A stretch of DNA of 64,000 nt from Promethearchaeati archaeon (GTDB taxonomy: Archaea > Asgardarchaeota > Heimdallarchaeia > Heimdallarchaeales > Heimdallarchaeaceae), in assembly GCA_013166775.1 (NCBI GenBank), contig JABLTJ010000007.1, positions 62,001 through 126,000 on the forward strand. Direction: 5' to 3'. The notes beneath the pieces were generated by a model. The model was not told the DNA's origin, made no database searches, and was given only the letters and a program-made list of their open reading frames with translations. Made by a program: the position numbers and the translations under genes. Shown in pieces: positions 43,492 through 52,706 of this stretch (its first letter is position 1; every line of letters begins with the position of its first letter).

Positions 43492-45204
43492 TCAAGTATA
43501 GTAGTAAGTTTCCAAAACTAGTTTTGAGTAGATCTCATCATACATAGCAACCATTGACTCTTTTGCTAAATCTTTCTCGAAGTTTCTATTTTTTCTAGCT
43601 TCTGGTTGACGAAATCTCCAGATACTAACAAAGAGCTGGAAGAATAATTTGAGCATATACCAGATACTCAGAGGTAATGCTAGGATAACCTTAAACAGGA
43701 ATAGGAATGCTTTCCATAGCATCTTCAGGACTTCTTTTGCTTCAGCTAGATTTTGTTTCTCTTTTTTGTCTATGTTTTTAGCTTCTTCTAGTAGTATAGA
43801 AAATAATCCCCTTTGAATTTCAGCAAATCTTGTTCCTAAAAATACTCCAGCTCTTTTACTCCATCCTTTAGAAAATCTTTGTTTCATATAGCTTCCTATA
43901 TGTTTTCCATAAGATATGAAAGCATCAAAGAGTTCGATATAAGGTACAACTAAACCATAAGAAAGATTTCGTAATTTTATTCTTAATCCTCGTTTGAATT
44001 TCGGTTTAGCAAAGTGATCTAAAATATATCTTTGAGCTCCTAGAGCTAAAGAGAAAGCTAATTGATTGTACTCTATATCACTCATTGGCATATCATAGCG
44101 AGTTTCTACAGCCATTACTCCCTTAAGTGCACCTGTGAGTAAAATTGAACTGTAAAATGGTTTAGAGACGAATTTGTCTTGGAGTTTTACTGTAACAAAA
44201 TCAAAAGTTTGCTTGGCTTCTTTGTATGAGAGATTGTGTTTTTGCGAAAATGCACCTAAACCAGGTTCTTTTATCCATGGTATCAGAGTGGTTTCTTTTT
44301 GCCATATTTCAAGAGCAAAAGCACGCGAAATATAATCTTCAATTTGAGTCATATCCAATCTATCTTCAGTTTTAGATGAGAGAAATCTACGATAAACATC
44401 TTTAGTTTTTTCAGATAACGATGTAGGATCAAGATTTAGTATATTAGTGAATCTTCTCCGTAGATTTTTCAAATCACCCATTAAATCAATTTTAAACTCT
44501 TCATAAGTTTCTTGAGAGATAGGAGGCGCATCAAAAAATGAAAAGCTAGCTTTTGAAGCTAGATAAGGTAGTGCAAATAAATCTTCAACTTTTTGATAGT
44601 ATGAAGCGAATCTATAAGCACCTATTTTAACCATTCTAAGACTTGCTTTGTGGAATAAACTGTAAATAGGACCGGTAATAGTGGCAATAAAAGAAAGAAT
44701 ACCCATAACAGTAGAACAAATAATTGCGATTACAGTGAGTAGCAACCATCGAGCAGTTTCACCAAGTCTTTGGAAGAATTCAAATCGATTAGTAATAGCA
44801 TCTAAAAGAGCATCAAAATTGGTTGTTTGACTTTGAATTAAAACCAAAGAAGCAACAATGATGACAACAATGATGAGAACATGATCATAGGTTTCACCCA
44901 CTCCTCTTTGGATTGGATAAGCTTTATTGATTCGATCTTCTCGGATAATTATCTCATCAATTTCTTCCTCAATCTTGACCATTTCCATTTTTTCACTACT
45001 AGAAAATAAATTGGAAATATAAACTAGGTATTTTCTCCAGAGATTAAGAATTGGAACAAGCTCACGTAAACCTCTAGGGATAAGAATCTCATAAATCTGA
45101 AAGATGAATTTAGCAAATACAACAGCAAGATAGAGAACTATTCCTCCTAACCATAAGAAGGGAAGTAAAAACATTTTGAATATCTTGGCAATGCTCATTT
45201 TCAT
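43492..45204 (-). CDS. large membrane protein of unknown function, paralogue A
   Basis: A 570-aa protein with about four to five hydrophobic segments (residues about 10-35, 108-126, 150-180 and 505-535) around a long helical soluble core. The N-terminal unit EILIPRGLRELVPILNLWRK ... INKAYPIQRGVGE recurs in the gene cut off at the window end (FDFLIPKSLREYVPFFAMVR ... VKKAYPLRRTIG), so the two are paralogues. Neither belongs to a family I recognise. The core is rich in charged and aromatic residues, suggesting a membrane-peripheral structural role. It starts at ATG 45204, 91 bases downstream of the leftward permease gene. Confidence 0.7.
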   Translation of the reverse strand: MKMSIAKIFKMFLLPFLWLGGIVLYLAVVFAKFIFQIYEILIPRGLRELVPILNLWRKYLVYISNLFSSSEKMEMVKIEEEIDEIIIREDRINKAYPIQRGVGETYDHVLIIVVIIVASLVLIQSQTTNFDALLDAITNRFEFFQRLGETARWLLLTVIAIICSTVMGILSFIATITGPIYSLFHKASLRMVKIGAYRFASYYQKVEDLFALPYLASKASFSFFDAPPISQETYEEFKIDLMGDLKNLRRRFTNILNLDPTSLSEKTKDVYRRFLSSKTEDRLDMTQIEDYISRAFALEIWQKETTLIPWIKEPGLGAFSQKHNLSYKEAKQTFDFVTVKLQDKFVSKPFYSSILLTGALKGVMAVETRYDMPMSDIEYNQLAFSLALGAQRYILDHFAKPKFKRGLRIKLRNLSYGLVVPYIELFDAFISYGKHIGSYMKQRFSKGWSKRAGVFLGTRFAEIQRGLFSILLEEAKNIDKKEKQNLAEAKEVLKMLWKAFLFLFKVILALPLSIWYMLKLFFQLFVSIWRFRQPEARKNRNFEKDLAKESMVAMYDEIYSKLVLETYYYT

Positions 45205-45295
45205 AATTACATTAAAGTTGTTAAACTTCCTTTAATTTTAATTTTTTGATACGTTTATTATAATAAAAATAAAAGAAAGAAAGAAAAATTAAGGA

Positions 45296-46303
45296 TTAAT
45301 ACTTAATTCTTGGATCAATAAACACGTACGTGATATCCGTCAGTAACCTAGCAATTAGGAACAAAAATGGAAAGATTGTGTTCGTAGCCATCATTAAAGG
45401 GTAGTCCCTGAAAAGTGCTCCGTTAAGAAAATACGTTCCGATTCCAGGCCACCCGAAGACTCGTTCGATCATTACTGATCCACCTAATAATCCAGGTAGC
45501 GAATTACCGATTATTGTCACTATTGGTAAGAGTCCGTTTCTAAATGCGTGTTTATATATCACTCCTCTGTTTGAAACTCCTTTCGCTTTCGCTGTCGTCA
45601 CATAATCTTGTCTAAGAATTTCTAGTAATTGTGATCGCATTAATCTTGCCATAAAAACAAGATGCCCAAGTGTTAGCGCTAGTGTCGGCAGTATCAGATA
45701 TTTATAGAATTGTCCGTTTAGCATTAGTGGTTTTATAAACGCATCCTTATTTGTTACTCCTGTAAAATTAAATAATTGATAGGATCCTAGCATTAGCAGT
45801 TTGGCGATCCAAAATAGTGGCATTGAGTAGCCAACAAGCATTGCTATAGTTAATGTTTTATCCCAGAATGACCTCATTCTAGTTGCTGAAATTACTCCTA
45901 TTGCTGTAGATAAAAGTAGAGAAACTATAAATGAAATTATGTTGAGGATAACACTATAGAATAAATGATCTTCAAGTATTTTGGTTATTGGGATTCCAGA
46001 TCCTGCTTTTGTATAATACCAGCTTGATCCGAAATCAAAACGTAATAGATCACTTACAAAATCGAAATATCTTGAGTACCATGGGACAGTATACATACTT
46101 TCATCTAACAATCCCATCTCAATTGCTTCTCTGTTATATGCCCGATTATAGCAATCTTCTGATTCACAGTGTATTAGTCCTAATCTGATGATAACAGGAT
46201 CTCCAGGAGAGATATTGATTAGGGTGAAATTCATTAAAGTTATTCCTAACATCAATGGTATTATGTACAGAACTCTTCGAATAATATATCCTCTTAAAGA
46301 CAA
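45296..46303 (-). CDS. dipeptide/oligopeptide ABC permease, DppB/OppB-type
   Basis: A membrane permease of 335 aa with the DppB N-terminus (YIIRRVLYIIPLMLGITLMN) and the conserved EAA-like loop YVTTAKAKGVSNRGVIYKHA, followed by RNGLLPIVTIIGNSLPGLLG. Six membrane helices are visible. Normally it pairs with DppC, two ATPases and a binding protein, none of which is adjacent here. Downstream is an unrelated membrane protein, and upstream is the divergent DUF134 gene. TTG start at 46303. The codon and GC pattern looks slightly less AT-rich than its neighbours, a possible sign of transfer. Confidence 0.85.
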   Translation of the reverse strand: MSLRGYIIRRVLYIIPLMLGITLMNFTLINISPGDPVIIRLGLIHCESEDCYNRAYNREAIEMGLLDESMYTVPWYSRYFDFVSDLLRFDFGSSWYYTKAGSGIPITKILEDHLFYSVILNIISFIVSLLLSTAIGVISATRMRSFWDKTLTIAMLVGYSMPLFWIAKLLMLGSYQLFNFTGVTNKDAFIKPLMLNGQFYKYLILPTLALTLGHLVFMARLMRSQLLEILRQDYVTTAKAKGVSNRGVIYKHAFRNGLLPIVTIIGNSLPGLLGGSVMIERVFGWPGIGTYFLNGALFRDYPLMMATNTIFPFLFLIARLLTDITYVFIDPRIKY

Positions 46304-46383
46304 ATAACTACACTTTCCTACTACTCAACAAATTGACACCTTTATGATTGTTTCTATGTGTATAAATTTATTTTTTTTACTAC

Positions 46384-46428
46384 GAATATATATTCATAGA
46401 GAAACACTTATGAATAATTATTCATAGA
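46384..46428. promoter_or_regulatory. double palindromic operator upstream of the DUF134-NifX-Mrp operon
   Basis: Two perfect inverted repeats lie just before the ATG at 46434: gaatatatattc (46384-46395) and tatgaataattattcata (46409-46426, 18 bases). Each is followed by the same tattcataga unit, 28 bases apart. They overlap the likely TATA region, and only about 8 bases separate the second palindrome from the start codon. The first gene encodes a helix-turn-helix protein, so autoregulation is likely. Confidence 0.6.
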
Positions 46429-46433
46429 TATAC

Positions 46434-46727
46434 ATGATGGTTCAAAGACGAAAGGAGAGGAGATGTATTGACTTTAAAGGGGAGGTTTTCAAACCTATTG
46501 GCATCCCCATGGTTGATTTAGAAACTGTGGAGCTAACTAAGGAAGAATTTACAGCAATGTACTATTCGGATTATTTACAACTGAAACAGACAAAAGCTGC
46601 GAAGAAAATGGAAATCTCTCAAGCATCGTTTAGTAGAGAGCTTTCTCTAGCTCATAAGAAACTCTCTGATGCTCTAATAAATACCAAAGCAATTCAGTTT
46701 GAGATTGAACCTATCAGCGACTCATAA
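46434..46727 (+). CDS. DUF134 (UPF0251) helix-turn-helix protein
   Basis: A 97-aa DNA-binding protein of the DUF134 family. It starts with a basic head and Cys (RRKERRCIDFKGEVFKPIGI), then the sigma-70 region 4-like helix-turn-helix KAAKKMEISQASFSRELSLAHKKL. Family members are almost always next to NifX/NifB-domain proteins and Mrp-type ATPases, as here, and are thought to regulate them. The palindromes immediately upstream are a probable binding site. Translation appears leaderless (ATG 46434 or 46437). Confidence 0.9.
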   Translation: MMVQRRKERRCIDFKGEVFKPIGIPMVDLETVELTKEEFTAMYYSDYLQLKQTKAAKKMEISQASFSRELSLAHKKLSDALINTKAIQFEIEPISDS

Positions 46728-46740
46728 GAAGGAACTAAAA

Positions 46741-47070
46741 ATGAAAATAGCATTACCTGTTGCTACAAGAGATGAAAATTGTGTACTAGATAATAGATTT
46801 GGCAGAGGATCATTTTACTATATTTTTGACACGGAAAATGATTCTTTTGAAATAGTTGACAATCCTGCAAAACAAGCACGAGGGGGTGCAGGAATTCAAG
46901 CTGTGGAATATCTAATCAGTAAAGGTATTGAATCAGTGATAATCCCTGAAATGGGTCCAAATGCAGAAAGAGTTTTGCGCTCTGCTAACATTAGTGTTTT
47001 TCAAGGAGAGATTCTTCCAGCTAAAGTACTTGTAGAAAAATGGAAGAACAAGTCATTAAAAGAGATATAG
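46741..47070 (+). CDS. NifX/NifB-domain (dinitrogenase FeMo-cofactor-like) protein, copy 1
   Basis: A 109-aa protein of the NifB/NifX C-terminal fold: KIALPVATRDENCVLDNRFG with the phosphate- or cluster-binding region, then KQARGGAGIQAVEYLISKGI and VIIPEMGPNAERVLRSANIS. The family binds Fe-S or FeMo-type clusters transiently. No nitrogenase genes occur here, so a general Fe-S cluster carrier role is more likely. The ORF track begins upstream at TTG 46699; ATG 46741 is preferred (aaggaactaaaa site, and homologues start MKIA). Second gene of the DUF134 operon. Confidence 0.9.
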   Translation: MKIALPVATRDENCVLDNRFGRGSFYYIFDTENDSFEIVDNPAKQARGGAGIQAVEYLISKGIESVIIPEMGPNAERVLRSANISVFQGEILPAKVLVEKWKNKSLKEI

Positions 47071-47078
47071 GTGAAAGA

Positions 47079-47426
47079 ATGAAATTTGCAATACCAGTAG
47101 AAGATGATAATAGTTGGAATTCGGAGATAGGATTTCATTTCGGAAGAGTCCCATTTTTTGCTATATGGGATGATGGTGATGATTCAATAAATGTTATTGA
47201 AAATAAAAGCTCTCATAGAGGAGGAACAAAGTTACCTGCAGAATTCTTGGCAGATCATTGTAACGGAATTTTATCAAGTGGAATAGGATCAAGAGCAATA
47301 ACGCTTTGTAACCAGTATGGTGTAAAAGTATTCATGGGAGCAACTGGAACCGTAAAGGAAACAGTTGAACTTTATAAAGCAGGAAAACTGAATGAAGCAA
47401 ATCCTGATGAAGGTTGTCAGCACTGA
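47079..47426 (+). CDS. NifX/NifB-domain protein, copy 2
   Basis: A 115-aa paralogue of the preceding gene: KFAIPVEDDNSWNSEIGFHF, then SSHRGGTKLPAEFLADHCNG and YGVKVFMGATGTVKETVELY. It ends in a Cys-His tail (NPDEGCQH). Start at ATG 47079 with ggtga 4 bases before it; the track start at 47040 would overlap the previous gene and adds a non-homologous leader. Two adjacent copies upstream of two ATPases suggest paired partners. Confidence 0.9.
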   Translation: MKFAIPVEDDNSWNSEIGFHFGRVPFFAIWDDGDDSINVIENKSSHRGGTKLPAEFLADHCNGILSSGIGSRAITLCNQYGVKVFMGATGTVKETVELYKAGKLNEANPDEGCQH

Positions 47427-47444
47427 AATGAGGATCAGAAACAA

Positions 47445-48287
47445 ATGCAGATAACAATCGCATCAGGCAAAGGTGGTACTGGAAAGACCACTATAGCTAC
47501 AAGTCTCTTTCTTTCTCATGAAAATATACAGCTTCTTGATGCTGATGTAGATGAACCTAATTGTTCACTATTTTTGAGCATAAGTGTGAAAGAAGTTGGT
47601 GAAGCACAGATATTAGTTCCTGAAATTGATTACACTAAATGTACTCACTGTGGAATATGTAGTGAAAACTGTGAATTTCATTCTCTAATCAATCTTCCAG
47701 GTCAAATATTAGTTTTCGAGAAAATTTGTCATGGTTGTGGTGTATGTTCATATTTATGTCCAGAGAAAGCGATATCAGAAAAACCTAGAACAATTGGGAA
47801 AATATTCGCAGGCACTGATAAAGAATTAATATTTCATTATGGTGAATTAATTGTAGGAGAAGAATTAAGCACTCCTGTAATTGCGAAATTAAAGAATTTT
47901 ATCCATCAAGAAAAAGGTCTAATAATAATTGATTCTCCTCCAGGTTCAGCATGCTCAATGGTAGAAGCTGTAATTAATTCAGATTATGTTATTATTGTAG
48001 CTGAGCCTACACCTTTTGGTCTATCAGATATGCAAATAGTTGTTGAAACTCTGAGAAGAATAAAAATGGAATTTGGAGTAATTATTAACAAAGATGGAAT
48101 AGGAAATGACGAACTAGAGACTTTTTGCACTGAAGAAGAAATTCCTATACTTATGAAGGTACCATTCGATATTGAAATTGCTCAGAAGTATTCTGAAGGT
48201 AAAACATTAGCAGTAAGTTCACCGTACTGGAAAAAAAAATTCATCGAACTGATAAAGAAAATTAAGGGAGAAATCAACAATGACTAA
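47445..48287 (+). CDS. MinD/Mrp-like ATPase with inserted ferredoxin domain, copy 1
   Basis: A P-loop ATPase of the Mrp/NBP35 group, 280 aa. The deviant Walker A is ASGKGGTGKTTIATSL. A bacterial-ferredoxin-like insert follows with two [4Fe-4S] sites (CTHCGICSENCEFHSL and CHGCGVCSYLCPEKAI), and the switch region is LIIIDSPPGSACSMVEA. This matches COG1149, usually encoded in pairs beside NifX-like proteins in anaerobes. The function is unproven; Fe-S cluster assembly or electron-coupled metal insertion is proposed. It overlaps the next copy by 8 bases. Confidence 0.92.
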   Translation: MQITIASGKGGTGKTTIATSLFLSHENIQLLDADVDEPNCSLFLSISVKEVGEAQILVPEIDYTKCTHCGICSENCEFHSLINLPGQILVFEKICHGCGVCSYLCPEKAISEKPRTIGKIFAGTDKELIFHYGELIVGEELSTPVIAKLKNFIHQEKGLIIIDSPPGSACSMVEAVINSDYVIIVAEPTPFGLSDMQIVVETLRRIKMEFGVIINKDGIGNDELETFCTEEEIPILMKVPFDIEIAQKYSEGKTLAVSSPYWKKKFIELIKKIKGEINND

Positions 48288-49179
48288 GAATGTGAAGATT
48301 AATCAAGTTACAGTTATATCTGGGAAGGGAGGGACAGGGAAAAGTTCGATTATTGCTTCTCTTGCTTATCAGCTTAAAGAAATTTCGATATTAGCTGATG
48401 CAGATGTTGATGCTCCTGACTTGTATTTGATTTTTGATCCAAAAGAAACTGAGCAATTTAGTTATTATGGATTGAAGAAAGCTGTAATTGATAAAGAACT
48501 ATGTGTAGAATGTAATGAATGTAGAGATTCATGTAGATTTGAAGCAATTAAAGAAAGTTTAACGGTAAATGATTTCAAATGTGAGGGATGTAGTATGTGT
48601 TTTCACGTTTGTCCAGAAAATGCAATCAAGATGGTTGACAGAGTATCAGGAATTTATATGAGCTCGAACACAAGAATCGGAAAAATGGTTCATGCACGTT
48701 TAAATCCTGGAGAAGAAAGTTCAGGACTATTAGTTGCAGAGGTAAGAAAACTATCAAAGAAAGAAGCAGAAAAAGAGAAAATGAAATTAATCCTAATAGA
48801 TGGATCGCCAGGAATTGGTTGTCCTGTAATTAGCTCGCTTACTGGCGCAGATCTAGCTTTAGTAGTTACAGAACCCACTTTATCAGGATACCATGATCTG
48901 AAAAGAATTCTAGAATTGCTAAAACAGTTTAACATAGGTGGATATGTAATAATAAACAGATTTGATATAAATGAAAGGATTTCGAATGATATTGAAGAAT
49001 ATTGTAAAGAAGATTTCCCAGTTATAGAAAAAATACCTTTCAACAATATATTCACACAAGCTATGATTCAGAAAAAAACAGTTCTGGAGATGGTTTCAGA
49101 AGATGTTGATGTGATTGAGATTCAAAGAATATTAAGAAATATATCGAATTTCATCACATCTCACGATAAAATTTTATAA
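48280..49179 (+). CDS. MinD/Mrp-like ATPase with inserted ferredoxin domain, copy 2
   Basis: Paralogue of the upstream ATPase, 299 aa. Walker A is ISGKGGTGKSSIIASL, the ferredoxin insert has CVECNECRDSCRFEAI and CEGCSMCFHVCPENAI, and the downstream strand is LILIDGSPGIGCPVISS. The overlap of 8 bases with copy 1 indicates co-translation, probably to make a heterodimer. The twin arrangement with two NifX proteins implies a dedicated partner set. Last gene of the operon; a short gap then leads to the lipase-like gene. Confidence 0.92.
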   Translation: MTKNVKINQVTVISGKGGTGKSSIIASLAYQLKEISILADADVDAPDLYLIFDPKETEQFSYYGLKKAVIDKELCVECNECRDSCRFEAIKESLTVNDFKCEGCSMCFHVCPENAIKMVDRVSGIYMSSNTRIGKMVHARLNPGEESSGLLVAEVRKLSKKEAEKEKMKLILIDGSPGIGCPVISSLTGADLALVVTEPTLSGYHDLKRILELLKQFNIGGYVIINRFDINERISNDIEEYCKEDFPVIEKIPFNNIFTQAMIQKKTVLEMVSEDVDVIEIQRILRNISNFITSHDKIL

Positions 49180-49200
49180 TAACCACTCTATTTAATTTGT

Positions 49201-50031
49201 ATGGAATATAAGGAAGACTATTTTACTGGATTGAAAAACCATAGAATCTATTATCAATCATGGATACCAAAAAAACCTAAAGCTGTTGTTCAAATATTCC
49301 ATGGTGGATTTGAGCATTTAGGCAGATACAAATATTTGGTAGAAAGACTAGCAGAAGAGAATATTATAGTTTATGGAAATGATCACAGAGGTCATGGAAA
49401 GAGTGAAGGAAAGAGGAATCATATAATGTCTTTTGATGATTACGTAGAGGATTGCTATACTCTAAGTAATTTAATAAAAGAAGAACACCCAAATATACCA
49501 TTTTTCGTTCTAGGTCATTCAATGGGATCTTTTATTGCTCAAAGATTTGCTCTCAAATATCAACAAGAGCTAAAAGGTTTGATTCTCTCAGGTTCAGGTA
49601 CAAATATTATGGAAATACCAGGTCTCCTTCGCATGCTAGCAAGGATTATGGTAAAAATATATCCTTCGTTTAAAGCAGCTTCAAATCTAGACCCTAATGA
49701 GATTTCATCAGATCCTGAGTCTGTAGCTGATTATACTAGTGATCCTCTTATAAACTATAAAGTTGCTTCAGCTGGAATGGGTGTAGCATTTATGGATCAC
49801 TACAAAGAAATTAAACAGAGGATTGGAGAAATTCAAATCCCCGTGCTTATCCAGAAAGGTGAATTAGATACTATGGTACTTGGATTAGATGAGTTAAACA
49901 CAGATTTGAATCCCAAAGATAAAACAGTAAAAATCTATAAAGGTTGTAAACACGAAGTATATCAAGAAAATAAGAAAATGAGAACTGAAGCTTTTTCTGA
50001 TCTAGTTGAATGGTTAAATTCTCATTTATGA
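49201..50031 (+). CDS. alpha/beta hydrolase, monoacylglycerol lipase-like
   Basis: A 276-aa serine hydrolase (Hydrolase_4 / S33-like). The oxyanion region is QIFHGGFEHLGRY, the nucleophile elbow is LGHSMGSF, and the Asp and His are in GELDTMV and YKGCKHEVYQE. The order and spacing match monoacylglycerol lipases and lysophospholipases. It may cleave ester lipids taken from the surroundings, as archaeal membranes are ether lipids. It starts 21 bases after the Mrp operon on the same strand, so read-through expression is possible. Confidence 0.9.
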   Translation: MEYKEDYFTGLKNHRIYYQSWIPKKPKAVVQIFHGGFEHLGRYKYLVERLAEENIIVYGNDHRGHGKSEGKRNHIMSFDDYVEDCYTLSNLIKEEHPNIPFFVLGHSMGSFIAQRFALKYQQELKGLILSGSGTNIMEIPGLLRMLARIMVKIYPSFKAASNLDPNEISSDPESVADYTSDPLINYKVASAGMGVAFMDHYKEIKQRIGEIQIPVLIQKGELDTMVLGLDELNTDLNPKDKTVKIYKGCKHEVYQENKKMRTEAFSDLVEWLNSHL

Positions 50032-50042
50032 AATGAACAATT

Positions 50043-51218
50043 CTATTCAGGATCTTCAGGACTTGAATATTCTTTTATTAGAAGTCCATCTCCTGCTTTT
50101 ATTTTCTCATTATCTTTAGGGAAAAGGGAATATAGACCTCTTTGTCGAATTGCTAGAATCTGCATGAAATCGTTCAGATATTCAGCTTCTTTTACTGTCT
50201 TACCTATATAGGGTGAATCTTTCGTAACTGGAATATAATCCAAAGCTTCCGAAGAATCGTCAACAACTTCTTCAAGTATTGTATAAGGTTTATGTCTAGT
50301 TGTAACTCCAAAAGAAATTTTGATAGCTGCATCCGCAATCTCTTCAAAAGAATCTGCCATTCTTAGGTATGCCATAAGTGTTTTCTTTCCAATCATTTCC
50401 TGTTTATATAAGCGCAATACCTCTTCGATCAACTCATATTGGAGATTATCAATTTTATCTTCTGTTGATAAGATTAAACTCTTGATTTCTGGTAAATCTT
50501 CAAAGGCATATACATAAGCTAAATCTACAGCTAATTCAGCAGATTCCTTCATAGTAACAAGTAAATCTTGATGATATTTTAGCTCTTTTTCTGGAGTGAT
50601 TTCTCCTTGTTTAATAATAGCGTCTCTAGCTTGTTCAACAGTCTGATGTTCTCCCTTTGCTAAAGAAATGAAATGATTTACATTCTCTAAAGGTCCTCTG
50701 AATATCAATAAATCACCAGCCTTCATTATCTCATCATAATTGGTTAAGAGCTTTGTATCTGGTCTGATGATACCTATAATATCCACTCCTAACATATCAT
50801 GAATGCATGACGATAATTCAGATTCATCACACAAAACTGATGATCCTTCCAAAGGAACGAGATCCACAAGTTGATCCATATGCTGTTGAACTAGCTTTAA
50901 TTCGTTCTCCATCTGGTAATCCAATAGGACTAAAGAAGCTATATCTGCTGCAGAGTCTGATATGATATTATTAGCTTCTCCTATTATATAGTAAATTCTA
51001 AGCTGTTCTGCTTGATTACGACTCTTAATTGACAATGACAAATAATCTAGAAGTTTCTTATACAAATCATCGATTTTTTCTTCTAAAACTAAAACTTGCT
51101 CAGCGACAACTCTATCTGAATATAAGAGAGATGCAAAAGCTAAATCTACACATATCTCAGAGAGCGTTTTCATTTCTATTAATATGTCTTTAACACTATC
51201 GGGTTCTTCACTGCTCAT
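50043..51218 (-). CDS. PhoU-like / TrkA-C domain protein, duplicated
   Basis: A 391-aa cytoplasmic protein with two internal copies of the unit PhoU-helices plus RCK_C. The helical parts are LSEICVDLAFASLLYSDRVV and MKESAELAVDLAYVYAFEDL. The RCK_C-like parts are LDVDIIGIIRPDTKLLTNYD-type (copy 1, residues about 145-185) and YIGKTVKEAEYLNDFMQILA (copy 2, about 340-385). Such proteins gate potassium or other cation transporters in response to a ligand. No channel gene is adjacent, so its partner must be elsewhere. Confidence 0.85.
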   Translation of the reverse strand: MSSEEPDSVKDILIEMKTLSEICVDLAFASLLYSDRVVAEQVLVLEEKIDDLYKKLLDYLSLSIKSRNQAEQLRIYYIIGEANNIISDSAADIASLVLLDYQMENELKLVQQHMDQLVDLVPLEGSSVLCDESELSSCIHDMLGVDIIGIIRPDTKLLTNYDEIMKAGDLLIFRGPLENVNHFISLAKGEHQTVEQARDAIIKQGEITPEKELKYHQDLLVTMKESAELAVDLAYVYAFEDLPEIKSLILSTEDKIDNLQYELIEEVLRLYKQEMIGKKTLMAYLRMADSFEEIADAAIKISFGVTTRHKPYTILEEVVDDSSEALDYIPVTKDSPYIGKTVKEAEYLNDFMQILAIRQRGLYSLFPKDNEKIKAGDGLLIKEYSSPEDPE

Positions 51219-51331
51219 TGATGATCGAACACTCTTTCAGTAAGAATTTATCTTGTACAAATATCAACTTTTCGTTTTTTAATCATTTTACATGAAGAAA
51301 AGTTAAGAAGTGCAAGTTTTAAGCTGAAAAT

Positions 51332-52618
51332 ATGAACTCCCATTCAAGGACAGAATCTAAGAATGGAAAAAAAATCAATTTAAAAACCCTAGAATGGTTG
51401 AGTTTTGAAAAAGGAGAATTCATAATTATTTTAAGTATGTTTTTCTATCACTTAGGAGTAGCTAATTTTGCACCATATGCACCTCTTTGGTTATTTCAAA
51501 TATTCGAAGAACAATCATTTGTGGTTATTGGATTAGTAAGTATAATTCCAAATGCTATGGTAATTGTTGGTACTCTATTATGGGGATTTCTAGCTGATAG
51601 AACAAGTATAAAGTGGTTTGTTGTAGGTGGATTAGTGTTTATGGGATTAATGTATACTAGTTTAATTTTCTCAAAAAATTCCGCATTCTTTTTGATTATG
51701 ATTTTTGTTGGTTATTTTTTTGGTTCTGCACAATCTGCTAATTATTACGCTTTGGGTACTACTATAACGAGTAAACCTAAAGAAGTAATTCTAGGAAAAA
51801 TTTCAGCAATAACAAGTATTGCTTGGATAATAATGAGTCCAATTTCTGGAGCACTACATGATAATTATGAAGAAGATGCGATGGATATACAACTAATTAT
51901 AGCAGCAGTTGCTTGTCTCATTGCTATAATTTTAGCTATACTAGTTAAGGAAAAGCGAGCTCTAAAAGAAGAAACCAATCATAGAGAAGAAATAAATAAA
52001 ACTTTACCAATTACAACGTTTCCAAAATTGTTCATAATAACATTAATATTGGCATTTTTTATGCAAAGCACAATGGGGGGATTTTGGGCTTATAACACGA
52101 TATATTTTATTGAAACTCTTAAAGTTAAAGCAATACATTATTCTATTTTTTTGGTTGCAACTACAACTATTGCAATTCCGCTATCGTTTATTTTTGGAAA
52201 CATAACTTCCAGTAGAGCGATTAGCAAGACAGCAATTATCTATATTTTCATCCAAAATCTAGTATTTCTGTTTATGTCAATATTTCCTATGAATGCCATT
52301 TTGGCGATGATTCTCTACAGTATTCCAGTTTATCCATTCTATACAGTTTGCATGTATTCCTTAGTTGCAAATTTCACTTCAAAAGAAAGAAGAGCAACAG
52401 CTTATGGTATTTTTAGCTCTATAGGAATTCTTGGAGTAGTGCTAGGGATTCTTATCTTAGGAGTAGTTGCAGATTCTTCTTCACTTGGAATATTTATCAT
52501 GCTAAGATATTCTCTTGCTTACGCTTTTCTTACTTTAGTAATAACATTCATACTCTATTTTCTAATCAAAAGGAATTCTCATATTGATAAGGAAAACTTA
52601 AATGATAAAAAAAGATGA
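51332..52618 (+). CDS. MFS transporter
   Basis: A 12-helix major-facilitator membrane protein, 428 aa. The conserved loop between helices 2 and 3 is LWGFLADRTSIKWFVVGGLV, and the central loop is LVKEKRALKEETNHREEINK. It begins with a hydrophilic head (MNSHSRTESKNGKK). Its helix pattern resembles the MFS_1-like and nucleoside/sugar-permease-like groups rather than the exporter at 13-14 kb. The substrate is unknown. It diverges from the PhoU/TrkA-C gene. Confidence 0.85.
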   Translation: MNSHSRTESKNGKKINLKTLEWLSFEKGEFIIILSMFFYHLGVANFAPYAPLWLFQIFEEQSFVVIGLVSIIPNAMVIVGTLLWGFLADRTSIKWFVVGGLVFMGLMYTSLIFSKNSAFFLIMIFVGYFFGSAQSANYYALGTTITSKPKEVILGKISAITSIAWIIMSPISGALHDNYEEDAMDIQLIIAAVACLIAIILAILVKEKRALKEETNHREEINKTLPITTFPKLFIITLILAFFMQSTMGGFWAYNTIYFIETLKVKAIHYSIFLVATTTIAIPLSFIFGNITSSRAISKTAIIYIFIQNLVFLFMSIFPMNAILAMILYSIPVYPFYTVCMYSLVANFTSKERRATAYGIFSSIGILGVVLGILILGVVADSSSLGIFIMLRYSLAYAFLTLVITFILYFLIKRNSHIDKENLNDKKR

Positions 52619-52641
52619 ATTACTTCGTAAAAACATTAAAA

Positions 52642-52681
52642 GTGACCAATTTGTGACCACCACCTTCAATATAAGTGACCA
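52642..52681. repeat. three helically phased GTGACCA repeats
   Basis: GTGACCA occurs at 52642, 52653 and 52675, i.e. spaced 11 and 22 bases apart, exactly one and two DNA turns. The copies end about 25 bases before the TTG start of the 122-aa gene. On-phase repeats on one DNA face look like binding sites of a dimeric or oligomeric regulator. Confidence 0.5.
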
Positions 52682-52706
52682 TTCGAGTATACTTAGGTGA
52701 AGCAAA

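Noticed and set aside
48690-49055. 121-aa minus-strand ORF
   Set aside because: Antisense to the second Mrp-like ATPase gene.
46741-49179. nitrogenase maturation cluster
   Set aside because: NifX-like and Mrp proteins alone do not indicate nitrogen fixation; no nifH, nifD, nifK or full NifB is present.
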